This document shows, one piece after another, positions 23,972-30,086 of a stretch of 30,086 bases of DNA; position 1 is the stretch's first letter; each line of letters starts with the position of its first letter. The DNA is from UBA940 sp964464465. Lineage in GTDB: Bacteria; Bacteroidota; Bacteroidia; Bacteroidales; Rikenellaceae. Location of the stretch: assembly GCA_964464465.1 (NCBI GenBank), contig CAYXGF010000018.1, forward strand, positions 1-30,086, given 5' to 3'. The notes below the pieces were generated by a model, which was not told where the DNA came from, ran no database searches, and saw nothing but the letters and a program-made list of their open reading frames with translations. The position numbers and the translations under genes are program-made.

Positions 23972-24574
23972 ATGAAAAAATTGTTTGCAGCCGTCGCTGC
24001 GCTGGCTTTTTTTGCCGGATGTAAGAATACCGCCGGCGTGTCGGCATCCGATGCTTCGACAGTATCATCCGACAGAATGGAGACCGTTTCCGACATCGCA
24101 TATGTGGATATCGACTCTCTTATCGCCCACTATGACATGTATGTGGATTTGAGTTCGCAGTTCGAGGCCAAGGCCAAAAAGATAGAGGGTGAGCTCACAT
24201 CGAAGAAACGCCGCCTGGAAAAAGAGGTGCGCGACTATCAGGAGAAGGCGTCGAACGGTCTTATGACCCGCTCGCAGATGGCGCAGACCGAGGAGGAGTT
24301 GCAGGCCAAGATGCAGAGCTACGACCAGAGCAGCCAGAAGACGCTTGCCGAATTGGACGAGGAGCAGCAGGTGATGACCAACCAGGTGATATATTCCATT
24401 ATGAGCTACATCAAGGAGTACAACGCCAATTTGCGTTACAAGATGATTCTGTCCACCACGAGTTCGGGTCCCGTGCTGGATGCGGACCCCGCGCTCAACA
24501 TAACCGGCGAGATTCTGCGCGAGCTTAATAAGCGCTATGTAGCGGAGAAGGATAAGAATGCGAAATCGAAATAA
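23972..24574 (+). CDS. OmpH/Skp-family periplasmic chaperone-like lipoprotein
   Basis: A 200-residue exported protein. ATG 23972 is chosen over an in-frame ATG 75 bases upstream because it begins a lipoprotein signal (MKKLFAAVAALAFFAGC, C17) and the promoter lies between the two. After a Ser/Thr-rich linker comes AYVDIDSLIAHYDMY, then a long charged coiled-coil (about 62-135: KAKKIEGELTSKKRRLEKEV and onward), and a C-terminal segment with NLRYKMILSTTSSGPVLDAD, typical of OmpH/Skp. Skp holds unfolded outer-membrane proteins; a lipid-anchored version is less usual than the soluble type. It is monocistronic, closed by a strong terminator. Confidence 0.88.
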   Translation: MKKLFAAVAALAFFAGCKNTAGVSASDASTVSSDRMETVSDIAYVDIDSLIAHYDMYVDLSSQFEAKAKKIEGELTSKKRRLEKEVRDYQEKASNGLMTRSQMAQTEEELQAKMQSYDQSSQKTLAELDEEQQVMTNQVIYSIMSYIKEYNANLRYKMILSTTSSGPVLDADPALNITGEILRELNKRYVAEKDKNAKSK

Positions 24575-24604
24575 TCGATTCCGGAGTTTTCCGGAGCGGT
24601 ATTT

Positions 24605-24646
24605 GCGGGCGGCAGCATGACGGATTGCCGCCCGCACTGTTTTTTT
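24605..24646 (+). terminator. Terminator of the Skp/OmpH-like gene
   Basis: A perfect 10-bp GC-rich stem (24605-24614 with 24626-24635) and an 11-base loop are followed by seven T residues (24640-24646). Confidence 0.93.
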
Positions 24647-24660
24647 CGGACGGCGAAATA

Positions 24661-24692
24661 TTTGTTTATTAAACCGAAAGTCCGTATATTTG
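24661..24692 (+). promoter_or_regulatory. Promoter of rpsP-rimM-mnmA
   Basis: TTTG (24661-24664), a 20-base spacer, TATATTTG (24685-24692): a perfect Bacteroidota consensus promoter, as expected for a ribosomal protein operon. Confidence 0.92.
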
Positions 24693-24696
24693 CGGC

Positions 24697-24731
24697 TCCG
24701 GTGCCGCATGTCTTTTGACGAGGGTGCCGGA
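24697..24731 (+). promoter_or_regulatory. Candidate leader hairpin of rpsP
   Basis: TCCGGTGCC (24697-24705) pairs with GGTGCCGGA (24723-24731), nine pairs with two adjacent G-U pairs, at about the predicted 5' end of the transcript. The G-U pairs favour an RNA rather than a DNA role. It may be a ribosomal-protein leader or simply a stabilising 5' hairpin. Confidence 0.45.
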
Positions 24732-24760
24732 ACGAAGTAAAATTTTATTCAAATTACACA

Positions 24761-25300
24761 ATGCCAGTAAAAATCAGATTAGCAAGACACGGTAAGAAGG
24801 GCGCAGCGTTCTATCATATCGTAGTCGCAGACAGCAGGGCGCCACGTGATGGTAAATTTATCGAGAAGATTGGTACCTACAATCCTAACACGAATCCTGC
24901 TACAATTGATTTGAGCTTCGAGAAAGCTTTGAATTGGTTGCAAAAGGGCGCACAACCCACCGATACGTGCAGAGCGATTCTTTCGTACAAGGGGGTTTTG
25001 TATAAGAAGCACCTTTTGGGTGGTGTAAGCAAGGGCGCATTCTCAGAGTCGGATGCCGAAGCCAAATTCAACAAGTGGATGGAGGAAAAGACTGCCAAGA
25101 TTGCTGCCAAGACCGCCAAGATTACGGGCGATGCCAAGAGTGCCGAGAAAGCGCGTCTGGCTGCCGAAGTTCAGGTGAAGGAGGAGCGTGCGAAAGCTAT
25201 CGCTGCCAAGAAAGCCGAGGCTGAGGCTGCCGCAGCAGCTGCCGAGGCCGAAGCTGCGGCGGAGGCTGAGACTGCAACGGAACAGGGCGCAGAGGAGTAA
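24761..25300 (+). CDS. rpsP: 30S ribosomal protein S16 (bS16) with long C-terminal tail
   Basis: bS16 is an assembly protein of the 30S subunit. The conserved core covers residues 1-85 (MPVKIRLARHGKKGAAFYHI, VADSRAPRDGKFIEKIGTYNP). The protein is 179 residues, about twice the size of the E. coli protein. The extra part has a Lys/Ala-rich helix (about 105-155) and an acidic Ala/Glu tail; extended S16 proteins are common in Bacteroidota. It leads an operon with rimM (10-base gap) and mnmA. The promoter is a perfect consensus and a leader hairpin may be present. Confidence 0.97.
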   Translation: MPVKIRLARHGKKGAAFYHIVVADSRAPRDGKFIEKIGTYNPNTNPATIDLSFEKALNWLQKGAQPTDTCRAILSYKGVLYKKHLLGGVSKGAFSESDAEAKFNKWMEEKTAKIAAKTAKITGDAKSAEKARLAAEVQVKEERAKAIAAKKAEAEAAAAAAEAEAAAEAETATEQGAEE

Positions 25301-25310
25301 TCTTGCGGCC

Positions 25311-25832
25311 ATGGGTGCGTTGTCGTTGGCAGGAAGAGTTGTAAAACTCTTCGGCGTGAAGGGCGAACTGATAATCGATATCTATGACGGTTTCCCTGAC
25401 GACTTCGACATGGAGGAACCGGTATTCGTGAAAATCGATTCACTGCCGGTTCCTCTTTTTTTCGATAAATTCGAGCGTCGGGGCAATTCCGGCGCGCTGG
25501 CGGTGTTCGCCGATATGGACACCAAGGCGCGTGCGGCGGAGCTGGTCGGCCGTAAACTCTATCTTGAATCTGAGAGTGAGGCCGAGGGTGACGACGGATT
25601 TTACATGGAGGATTTGATTGGATTCGAGGCCCGTTTCCAGGACGGGTGTGCAGGGCGCATAACCGACTTCATAGACAACGGCATCAATCCGTTGCTGGAA
25701 GTCGAATACGGTCAGGATAAATCGCTTATCCCGGCTGTTGATGAATTTATTGTCGATATTGATACGGATGCCCGTCTGGTGGTCTTCGAACTGCCGGAGG
25801 GACTGTTGGACTTGAACAGGGAGACGAAATGA
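25311..25832 (+). CDS. rimM: 16S rRNA processing protein RimM
   Basis: RimM assists maturation of the 30S head region. The frame is open upstream inside rpsP, but ATG 25311, 10 bases after the rpsP stop, gives the normal RimM beginning (SLAGRVVKLFGVKGELIIDI) and a 173-residue protein. The N-terminal RimM domain runs to about residue 85. The PRC-barrel-like C-terminal domain follows: YMEDLIGFEARFQD, then NPLLEVEYGQDKSLIPAVDEFI, then LPEGLLDLN. S16-RimM pairing is a common bacterial arrangement. Its stop overlaps the mnmA start as ATGA. Confidence 0.94.
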   Translation: MGALSLAGRVVKLFGVKGELIIDIYDGFPDDFDMEEPVFVKIDSLPVPLFFDKFERRGNSGALAVFADMDTKARAAELVGRKLYLESESEAEGDDGFYMEDLIGFEARFQDGCAGRITDFIDNGINPLLEVEYGQDKSLIPAVDEFIVDIDTDARLVVFELPEGLLDLNRETK

Positions 25833-26998
25833 AAAGAGTTGTCGTAGGACTTTCGGGAGGCGTGGACTCCTCCGTCGCGGCGTATATCCTCAAACAGCAG
25901 GGGTATGACGTGGTGGGGCTCTTCATGCGCAACTGGCATGACACTGTTGGAACGCTGTCGGGCGATTGTCCGTGGTATGACGACCAGGTGTTTGCCGAAC
26001 TGGTGGCCAAGCGGCTCGATATACCGTTCCATTACGTGGATTTGAGCGAGCAGTATCGCCAGAGGGTGGTGGACTACATGTTCGCCGAATACGAGCGCGG
26101 CCGCACGCCCAATCCGGATGTACTGTGCAACAGAGAGATAAAATTCGACGTTTTCTTGCAGGAGGCTCTCAAACTCGGTGCGGATTATGTCGCTACCGGG
26201 CACTATTGCCGCAAGGAGGAGATTGTCGTGGACGGCAAGACATGTTACCGCCTTCTTGCAGGCAGCGACCCTAATAAGGACCAGAGCTATTTTCTGTGCC
26301 AGCTTTCGCAGGAGCAGCTGAGGTATGCCATGTTTCCTGTTGGTGACATCCTGAAACCTGAGGTCCGGCGTATTGCCGCCGAGCAGAAACTGGCTACTGC
26401 CAAACGCAAGGACTCGCAGGGCATATGTTTTGTAGGCAAGGTGGATTTGCCCACTTTCCTGCAACAGAAGTTGAAGGCTCGGAAGGGCGATATCGTGGAG
26501 ATTCCCGCATCGTGGCCCGGGTATTCGGAACGTGCCGATGATTTGGCCTCGCTGGCGGCTCCGTATGAATACCTGCCGTCGGACGGCGTGAGGGTGGGAG
26601 AGCATTCGGGCGCGCATTTCTATACGATAGGTCAGCGTAAGGGACTTAATGTGGGCGGAAAGCCTGAACCGCTTTTCGTGATAGCTACCGACGTGCAGCG
26701 CAATGTGGTGTATGTGGGGCAGGGGCATTCCCATCCGGGGCTTAACCGCAAGGCTCTGTATATGAAGCCGGACGAGATACACTGGATAAGGCCCGACCTG
26801 AGGCTCGGATGCGGACAGAGGCGGCGTTTCTCTTTGAGGATAAGATACCGTCAGCCGTTGCAGGCAGGAGAGTTGATTGTGACGGAGCAGGGCGGGTATC
26901 TGCTTTTCGACCAACCGCAGCGCGGCATTACGGCCGGGCAGTTCGCGTCATGGTACGACGGGGACGAGCTGGTCGGCTCCGGCGTAATAAGCCGGTAG
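25829..26998 (+). CDS. mnmA: tRNA-specific 2-thiouridylase MnmA
   Basis: MnmA makes 2-thiouridine at position 34 of Glu, Gln and Lys tRNAs. The 389-residue protein has the PP-loop motif GLSGGVDSS (7-15), the catalytic cysteine C100 in NPDVLCNREIKF, and the second cysteine C200 in DSQGICFVGK, which forms the persulfide relay. HYCR, DQSYFL, GEHSGAHFYTIGQRKGLNVGG, and the C-terminal beta-barrel follow in family order. The gene overlaps rimM by 4 bases. No hairpin terminator was found right after it; repeat copy B begins 65 bases downstream. The sulfur donor chain is not in this window. Confidence 0.97.
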   Translation: MKRVVVGLSGGVDSSVAAYILKQQGYDVVGLFMRNWHDTVGTLSGDCPWYDDQVFAELVAKRLDIPFHYVDLSEQYRQRVVDYMFAEYERGRTPNPDVLCNREIKFDVFLQEALKLGADYVATGHYCRKEEIVVDGKTCYRLLAGSDPNKDQSYFLCQLSQEQLRYAMFPVGDILKPEVRRIAAEQKLATAKRKDSQGICFVGKVDLPTFLQQKLKARKGDIVEIPASWPGYSERADDLASLAAPYEYLPSDGVRVGEHSGAHFYTIGQRKGLNVGGKPEPLFVIATDVQRNVVYVGQGHSHPGLNRKALYMKPDEIHWIRPDLRLGCGQRRRFSLRIRYRQPLQAGELIVTEQGGYLLFDQPQRGITAGQFASWYDGDELVGSGVISR

Positions 26999-27062
26999 GC
27001 ATTGACCGCATTTTTATTCTTGTGCGATTAAAATAAGGAAATCATATACATTTTTACAGTAC

Positions 27063-27232
27063 GGCATATCTGAAATTGGGTCATAATAAGTACCGGCGGC
27101 TGCTTGTCAATTTTTAATGTGTATAATGCGGGTGGAGCCTGCGAATGGCACGCCGGAAAGCGGGCCTTCGCGGGGCGAGGCTCCGGCCCGCGCGCTCCGC
27201 AGGAGCGCATAACTGTAAATCGTATATATTCA
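27063..27232 (+). repeat. Dispersed structured intergenic repeat, copy B
   Basis: This is the second copy of the element at 2410-2598, in the same orientation, about 170 bp long. GCGGG (27128-27132) and GGAGCC (27134-27139) pair with GGCTCC (27179-27184) and CCCGC (27187-27191). A hairpin follows directly at 27192-27208 with a 7-bp stem (GCGCTCC/GGAGCGC) and 3-base loop. Compared with copy A, the sixth pair of this hairpin has changed from T-A to C-G, a compensatory change. Both copies lie immediately after a gene's 3' end in an otherwise gene-free gap. The nature of the element is unknown. Confidence 0.75.
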
Positions 27233-27336
27233 CCTAAAATAAAACGGAATCATCCCCTTTGAATTTGTGGAGAGAACGGCTGGTGACAGGCGGTCAGTAA
27301 TATGTACTAAAAAAATAGTATATTGTTACCTGTTTT
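27233..27336. other. AT-rich gap before the EEP gene
   Basis: The stretch between repeat copy B and the next promoter has no gene. An imperfect AT-rich inverted repeat spans about 27289-27330 (GTAATAT..ACTA / TAGTATATTGTTAC around six A residues). Its position just upstream of the -33 box would allow an operator role, but this is weak. Confidence 0.35.
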
Positions 27337-27368
27337 CTTGCCGGGTGATGTACAATTTGCTAACTTTG
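27337..27368 (+). promoter_or_regulatory. Promoter of the EEP-family gene
   Basis: CTTG (27337-27340), a 20-base spacer, TAACTTTG (27361-27368). The -7 box matches fully and the -33 box by three of four bases. Confidence 0.75.
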
Positions 27369-27394
27369 CGGCATATTATAATTTATAGACAATT

Positions 27395-28357
27395 ATGAAA
27401 AACAAATTCCTTACCGTGTTGATTGCCCTTTCGGGAGTATTTTTTGCAGGTATGGCGCAGGAGAAGAATGCTGTGGCCTTTTATAATCTCGAAAATTTTT
27501 ACGATACCGTTCCGAGCCGGTTCTATGACGATGCCGATTTTACGCCTGCCGGACGCAAGGAGTGGAATACGGACCGTTACAGACGGAAGATTGCCAATAT
27601 AGGCCGTGTGATAGACGAGATGTCCGCCGATTTTCTCGGTGTGGCGGAGGTCGAGAACGAAGCCGTGGTGCAGGACCTTGTGAATTCGCTGAACACGGAT
27701 TACAATTACATACATGCCAATCTGTCGGACAAGCGCGGTATGGATTTGGCGATACTCTACAAGGGCGATAAATTTTTTCCGGACAGCGTCGCGCTGATTG
27801 ATTCCAACGCAGGCCGTGAGTTTCTCTATGCGAGAGGTCTGTACTGCGGAGTGGAGATTCATTTTGTACTGTGTCATATGCCGTCACGTTTGAACAAGGC
27901 CGATTACAGCGAGAGGGCGTTCTACGAGCTTCGCCATTTTCTGGATGCTCTGAATGCGAAGTATAAGAAGCCGAATATCGTTCTGATGGGCGACTTCAAC
28001 GCTTCGCCTGTCGAGGAGAAGATGAAGCTGTATCTCGGACGCAGCGGCGCGAAGAACGCTTTCATGACGAATGTGCTTAATGATGTGTACCGTAGCAGTT
28101 TCGGCTCGTATTTTGCAGATAATACATGGCTCCTGTTCGACAACATATTCGTGAATCCCGAATTTTTCGAGCGCAGCGGATTCAATCTGGTTGGGTCGGG
28201 AGTGTTTTCCCAGATGTATATGTTGCGTCCGGAGTCTGGCGGAAAGACGAGCATAGGCGGTGCCGGCAAGAATATTCCTTTCCGTACTTTCGAAGGAAAC
28301 AAGTATCTGAAAGGGTACAGCGACCATCTTCCGGTGTTCATGGTGCTCGAAGATTAA
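27395..28357 (+). CDS. Secreted endonuclease/exonuclease/phosphatase-family protein
   Basis: A 320-residue exported protein of the EEP superfamily (metal-dependent phosphoesterases acting on nucleic acids, phospholipids or phosphoproteins). The signal peptide is MKNKFLTVLIALSGVFFAGMAQ with cleavage likely after A-Q. Superfamily motifs are present in order: FYNLENFYD (asparagine/metal region), FLGVAEVEN (metal-binding glutamate), RGMDLAILYK, CHMPSR, LMGDFNASP (catalytic Asp/Asn pair) and the terminal YSDHLPV (catalytic histidine). The substrate cannot be predicted. It has its own promoter and no clear terminator before the ppdK promoter. Confidence 0.9.
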   Translation: MKNKFLTVLIALSGVFFAGMAQEKNAVAFYNLENFYDTVPSRFYDDADFTPAGRKEWNTDRYRRKIANIGRVIDEMSADFLGVAEVENEAVVQDLVNSLNTDYNYIHANLSDKRGMDLAILYKGDKFFPDSVALIDSNAGREFLYARGLYCGVEIHFVLCHMPSRLNKADYSERAFYELRHFLDALNAKYKKPNIVLMGDFNASPVEEKMKLYLGRSGAKNAFMTNVLNDVYRSSFGSYFADNTWLLFDNIFVNPEFFERSGFNLVGSGVFSQMYMLRPESGGKTSIGGAGKNIPFRTFEGNKYLKGYSDHLPVFMVLED

Positions 28358-28386
28358 GGGCGGTGCAAGTTAATATTGGTTATATT

Positions 28387-28418
28387 TTTGGATTTTAATC
28401 TAATAATCGTTAAATTTG
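28387..28418 (+). promoter_or_regulatory. Promoter of ppdK
   Basis: TTTG (28387-28390), a 20-base spacer, TAAATTTG (28411-28418): a full consensus match 39 bases upstream of the start codon. Confidence 0.88.
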
Positions 28419-28457
28419 CAACCATTTGAGAATTTAACGGATATAAAAGATAAAGTT

Positions 28458-30086
28458 ATGGCAAACGTGAAAAGAGTCTATACCTTCGGAAACAAGGAGG
28501 CCGAGGGTAATGGCAAGATGAGAGAGTTGCTGGGCGGCAAAGGTGCCAATCTGGCCGAGATGAATCTGATAGGTATTCCCGTTCCTCCGGGATTTACGAT
28601 AACGACCGAGGTTTGTACGGAGTATTACAAACATGGAAAGGAAAAAATCATAGAACTGCTGCGTCCCGAAGTTGAAAAGGCCATGAAGGGTGTGGAGCAG
28701 CTTACCGGCATGAAGTTCGGCGACAAGGTGTCTCCGCTTCTGGTGTCGGTCCGTTCCGGTGCGAGAGCTTCGATGCCCGGTATGATGGATACCATTCTTA
28801 ATCTCGGTTTGAATGACCAGGCTGTCGAGGCTGTGGCCAAGCGTACAGGCAATCCGCGTTTCGCATGGGACTCCTACCGCCGTTTCGTGCAGATGTACGG
28901 CGATGTCGTGCTCGGCATGAAACCTGTCAGCAAGGAGGACCACGACCCGTTCGAGGAGATTATCGACGAGGTGAAGGCTGCCCGTGGCGTTAAGAACGAT
29001 ACGGACCTGACGACTGACGATTTGAAGGAGCTTGTGGCCAAGTTCAAGGCTGCGGTGAAGAAACAGACGGGCGAGGATTTCCCCACATGTCCGTGGGAGC
29101 AGCTCTGGGGTGCCGTGTGCGCGGTGTTCGGCTCATGGATGAACGAGCGCGCCATACTCTATCGCAAACTCAACAATATACCGGCCGAGTGGGGTACTGC
29201 CGTAACCGTTCAGGCTATGGTGTTCGGAAACATGGGCGAGAATTCGGCGACAGGCGTGGCTTTCTCGCGTGACGCCGCGACCGGCGAGAATATCCTCAAC
29301 GGAGAGTATCTCGTCAATGCTCAGGGCGAGGATGTGGTTGCCGGAATCCGTACACCTCAGCAGATTACACTCGAAGGTTCGCGCCGTTGGGCCAAGGCTC
29401 AGAATATAGACGAGGCGGAGCGCGCTGCGAAATATCCTTCACTGGAAGAGGTAATGCCTGCGATTTACAAGGAACTTGACGATATCCAGAACCATTTGGA
29501 GAAATATTTCACCGACATGCAGGATATCGAGTTCACCATTCAGGACGGAAAACTCTGGATGTTGCAGTGCCGTAACGGAAAACGTACCGGTGCCGCCATG
29601 GTCAAGATTGCGATGGACATGCTCTCCGAAGGTCTTATCGACGAGAAGACGGCCGTGCTTCGTTGCGAGCCCGCCAAACTCGACGAACTCCTTCACCCTG
29701 TGTTCGACAAGACCGCTGTTAATAATGCCAAGGTTATCGTGAAGGGCCTTCCCGCATCTCCCGGTGCTGCTACCGGTCCGGTGGTATTTTTCGCTGACGA
29801 TGCCGAGAAGCATCTGGCAGCTACCGGCGAGAAAGCGATTCTTGTCCGAATAGAGACATCCCCCGAAGACCTTAAAGGTATGCTCGACGCTGCCGGTATT
29901 CTTACTCAGAGAGGCGGTATGACCTCGCATGCGGCCGTGGTCGCACGCGGTATGGGCAAATGCTGTGTTTCGGGTGCCGGTGAACTGGAAATAGATTACA
30001 AGGCCCGTACTATCAAGGTCGGCGGATATACAGTCAAGGAAGGCGACTGGATTTCGCTCAACGGTTCTACCGGTGAGGTTTATCTC
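28458..30086 (+). CDS. ppdK: Pyruvate, phosphate dikinase (3' truncated by the window)
   Basis: PPDK interconverts pyruvate, ATP and Pi with PEP, AMP and PPi, and in anaerobic Bacteroidales serves glycolysis or gluconeogenesis. ATG 28458 opens a frame that runs without a stop to the window edge, giving residues 1-543 of an expected roughly 900. The N-terminal nucleotide-binding domain shows LLGGKGANLAEM, PVPPGFTITTE, the SVRSGARASMPGMMDTILNL block, and FTIQDGKLWMLQCRNGKRT. The swivelling phosphohistidine domain has ASPGAATG and GGMTSHAAVVARG, where H491 is the phosphorylated histidine. The PEP/pyruvate-binding barrel lies beyond the window. A perfect consensus promoter precedes it. Confidence 0.97.
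   Translation, partial: MANVKRVYTFGNKEAEGNGKMRELLGGKGANLAEMNLIGIPVPPGFTITTEVCTEYYKHGKEKIIELLRPEVEKAMKGVEQLTGMKFGDKVSPLLVSVRSGARASMPGMMDTILNLGLNDQAVEAVAKRTGNPRFAWDSYRRFVQMYGDVVLGMKPVSKEDHDPFEEIIDEVKAARGVKNDTDLTTDDLKELVAKFKAAVKKQTGEDFPTCPWEQLWGAVCAVFGSWMNERAILYRKLNNIPAEWGTAVTVQAMVFGNMGENSATGVAFSRDAATGENILNGEYLVNAQGEDVVAGIRTPQQITLEGSRRWAKAQNIDEAERAAKYPSLEEVMPAIYKELDDIQNHLEKYFTDMQDIEFTIQDGKLWMLQCRNGKRTGAAMVKIAMDMLSEGLIDEKTAVLRCEPAKLDELLHPVFDKTAVNNAKVIVKGLPASPGAATGPVVFFADDAEKHLAATGEKAILVRIETSPEDLKGMLDAAGILTQRGGMTSHAAVVARGMGKCCVSGAGELEIDYKARTIKVGGYTVKEGDWISLNGSTGEVYL

Noticed and set aside
25712..26914. 400-codon open frame on the minus strand
   Set aside because: It is antisense to mnmA and rimM, both with clear catalytic motifs.
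1..30086. CRISPR arrays, tRNA genes, transposases or phage genes
   Set aside because: I looked for regular direct repeats, cloverleaf-like segments and mobile-element proteins and saw none; this is by eye, so a tRNAscan or Rfam scan would settle small RNAs.

Overview
The window is about 30 kb of ordinary chromosome from a member of the order Bacteroidales. Family-level placement (for example Rikenellaceae/Alistipes-like) is only a guess. The assignment rests on four things: Bacteroidota-type promoters (TTTG, a 20-21 nt spacer, TAnnTTTG) in front of most transcription units; absence of obvious Shine-Dalgarno sequences; Bacteroidota-typical proteins (a PorX-type response regulator with a PglZ domain, a 30-aa basic AURKAIP1/COX24-like protein, S16 with a long Ala/Glu tail, a PiT transporter with a PhoU-like tail); and many lipoproteins with a Cys lipobox. 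No tRNA, rRNA, CRISPR array, insertion sequence or prophage gene was found.

Layout. (1) 1-2336: the 3' part of korA and all of korB, 2-oxoacid (probably 2-oxoglutarate):ferredoxin oxidoreductase, closed by a strong terminator. (2) 2397-2814: a gene-free stretch with copy A of a dispersed structured repeat. (3) 4797-2815, minus strand: porX then tsaE. (4) 5122-12586, plus: an HU-family protein, a 30-aa ribosomal-type protein, then rng, mfd, coaX and an outer-membrane beta-barrel protein, the last four packed or overlapping. (5) 12636-15887, plus: a secreted TPR protein, lptC and a CNNM/CBS (CorC/GldE-like) membrane protein. (6) 16003-18057, plus: a membrane-anchored PpiD/SurA-like foldase with a near-perfect palindromic terminator. 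(7) 18126-18631: about 500 bp with no convincing gene. (8) 20511-18707, minus: two FKBP-type lipoproteins joined by an ATGA overlap. (9) 23039-20820, minus: a PiT phosphate transporter; just past its 3' end is a decayed, frameshifted second copy of its own C-terminus. (10) ruvA (minus) is divergent from a Skp/OmpH-like lipoprotein (plus). (11) 24761-26998, plus: rpsP-rimM-mnmA. (12) Copy B of the repeat, then a secreted endonuclease/exonuclease/phosphatase-family protein and the 5' 60% of ppdK.

Themes. Much of the window serves the cell envelope (OMP, LptC, PpiD-like, FKBP lipoproteins, Skp-like protein, PorX) or RNA and ribosome function (RNase G, TsaE, S16, RimM, MnmA, the 30-aa protein). 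Anaerobic central metabolism is represented by KorAB and pyruvate phosphate dikinase.

The least-explained signals are the two-copy structured intergenic repeat (same helices in both copies, one with a compensatory base-pair change), the pit gene ghost, and the leader hairpins before rng and rpsP. I did not see a clearly novel multi-gene system.
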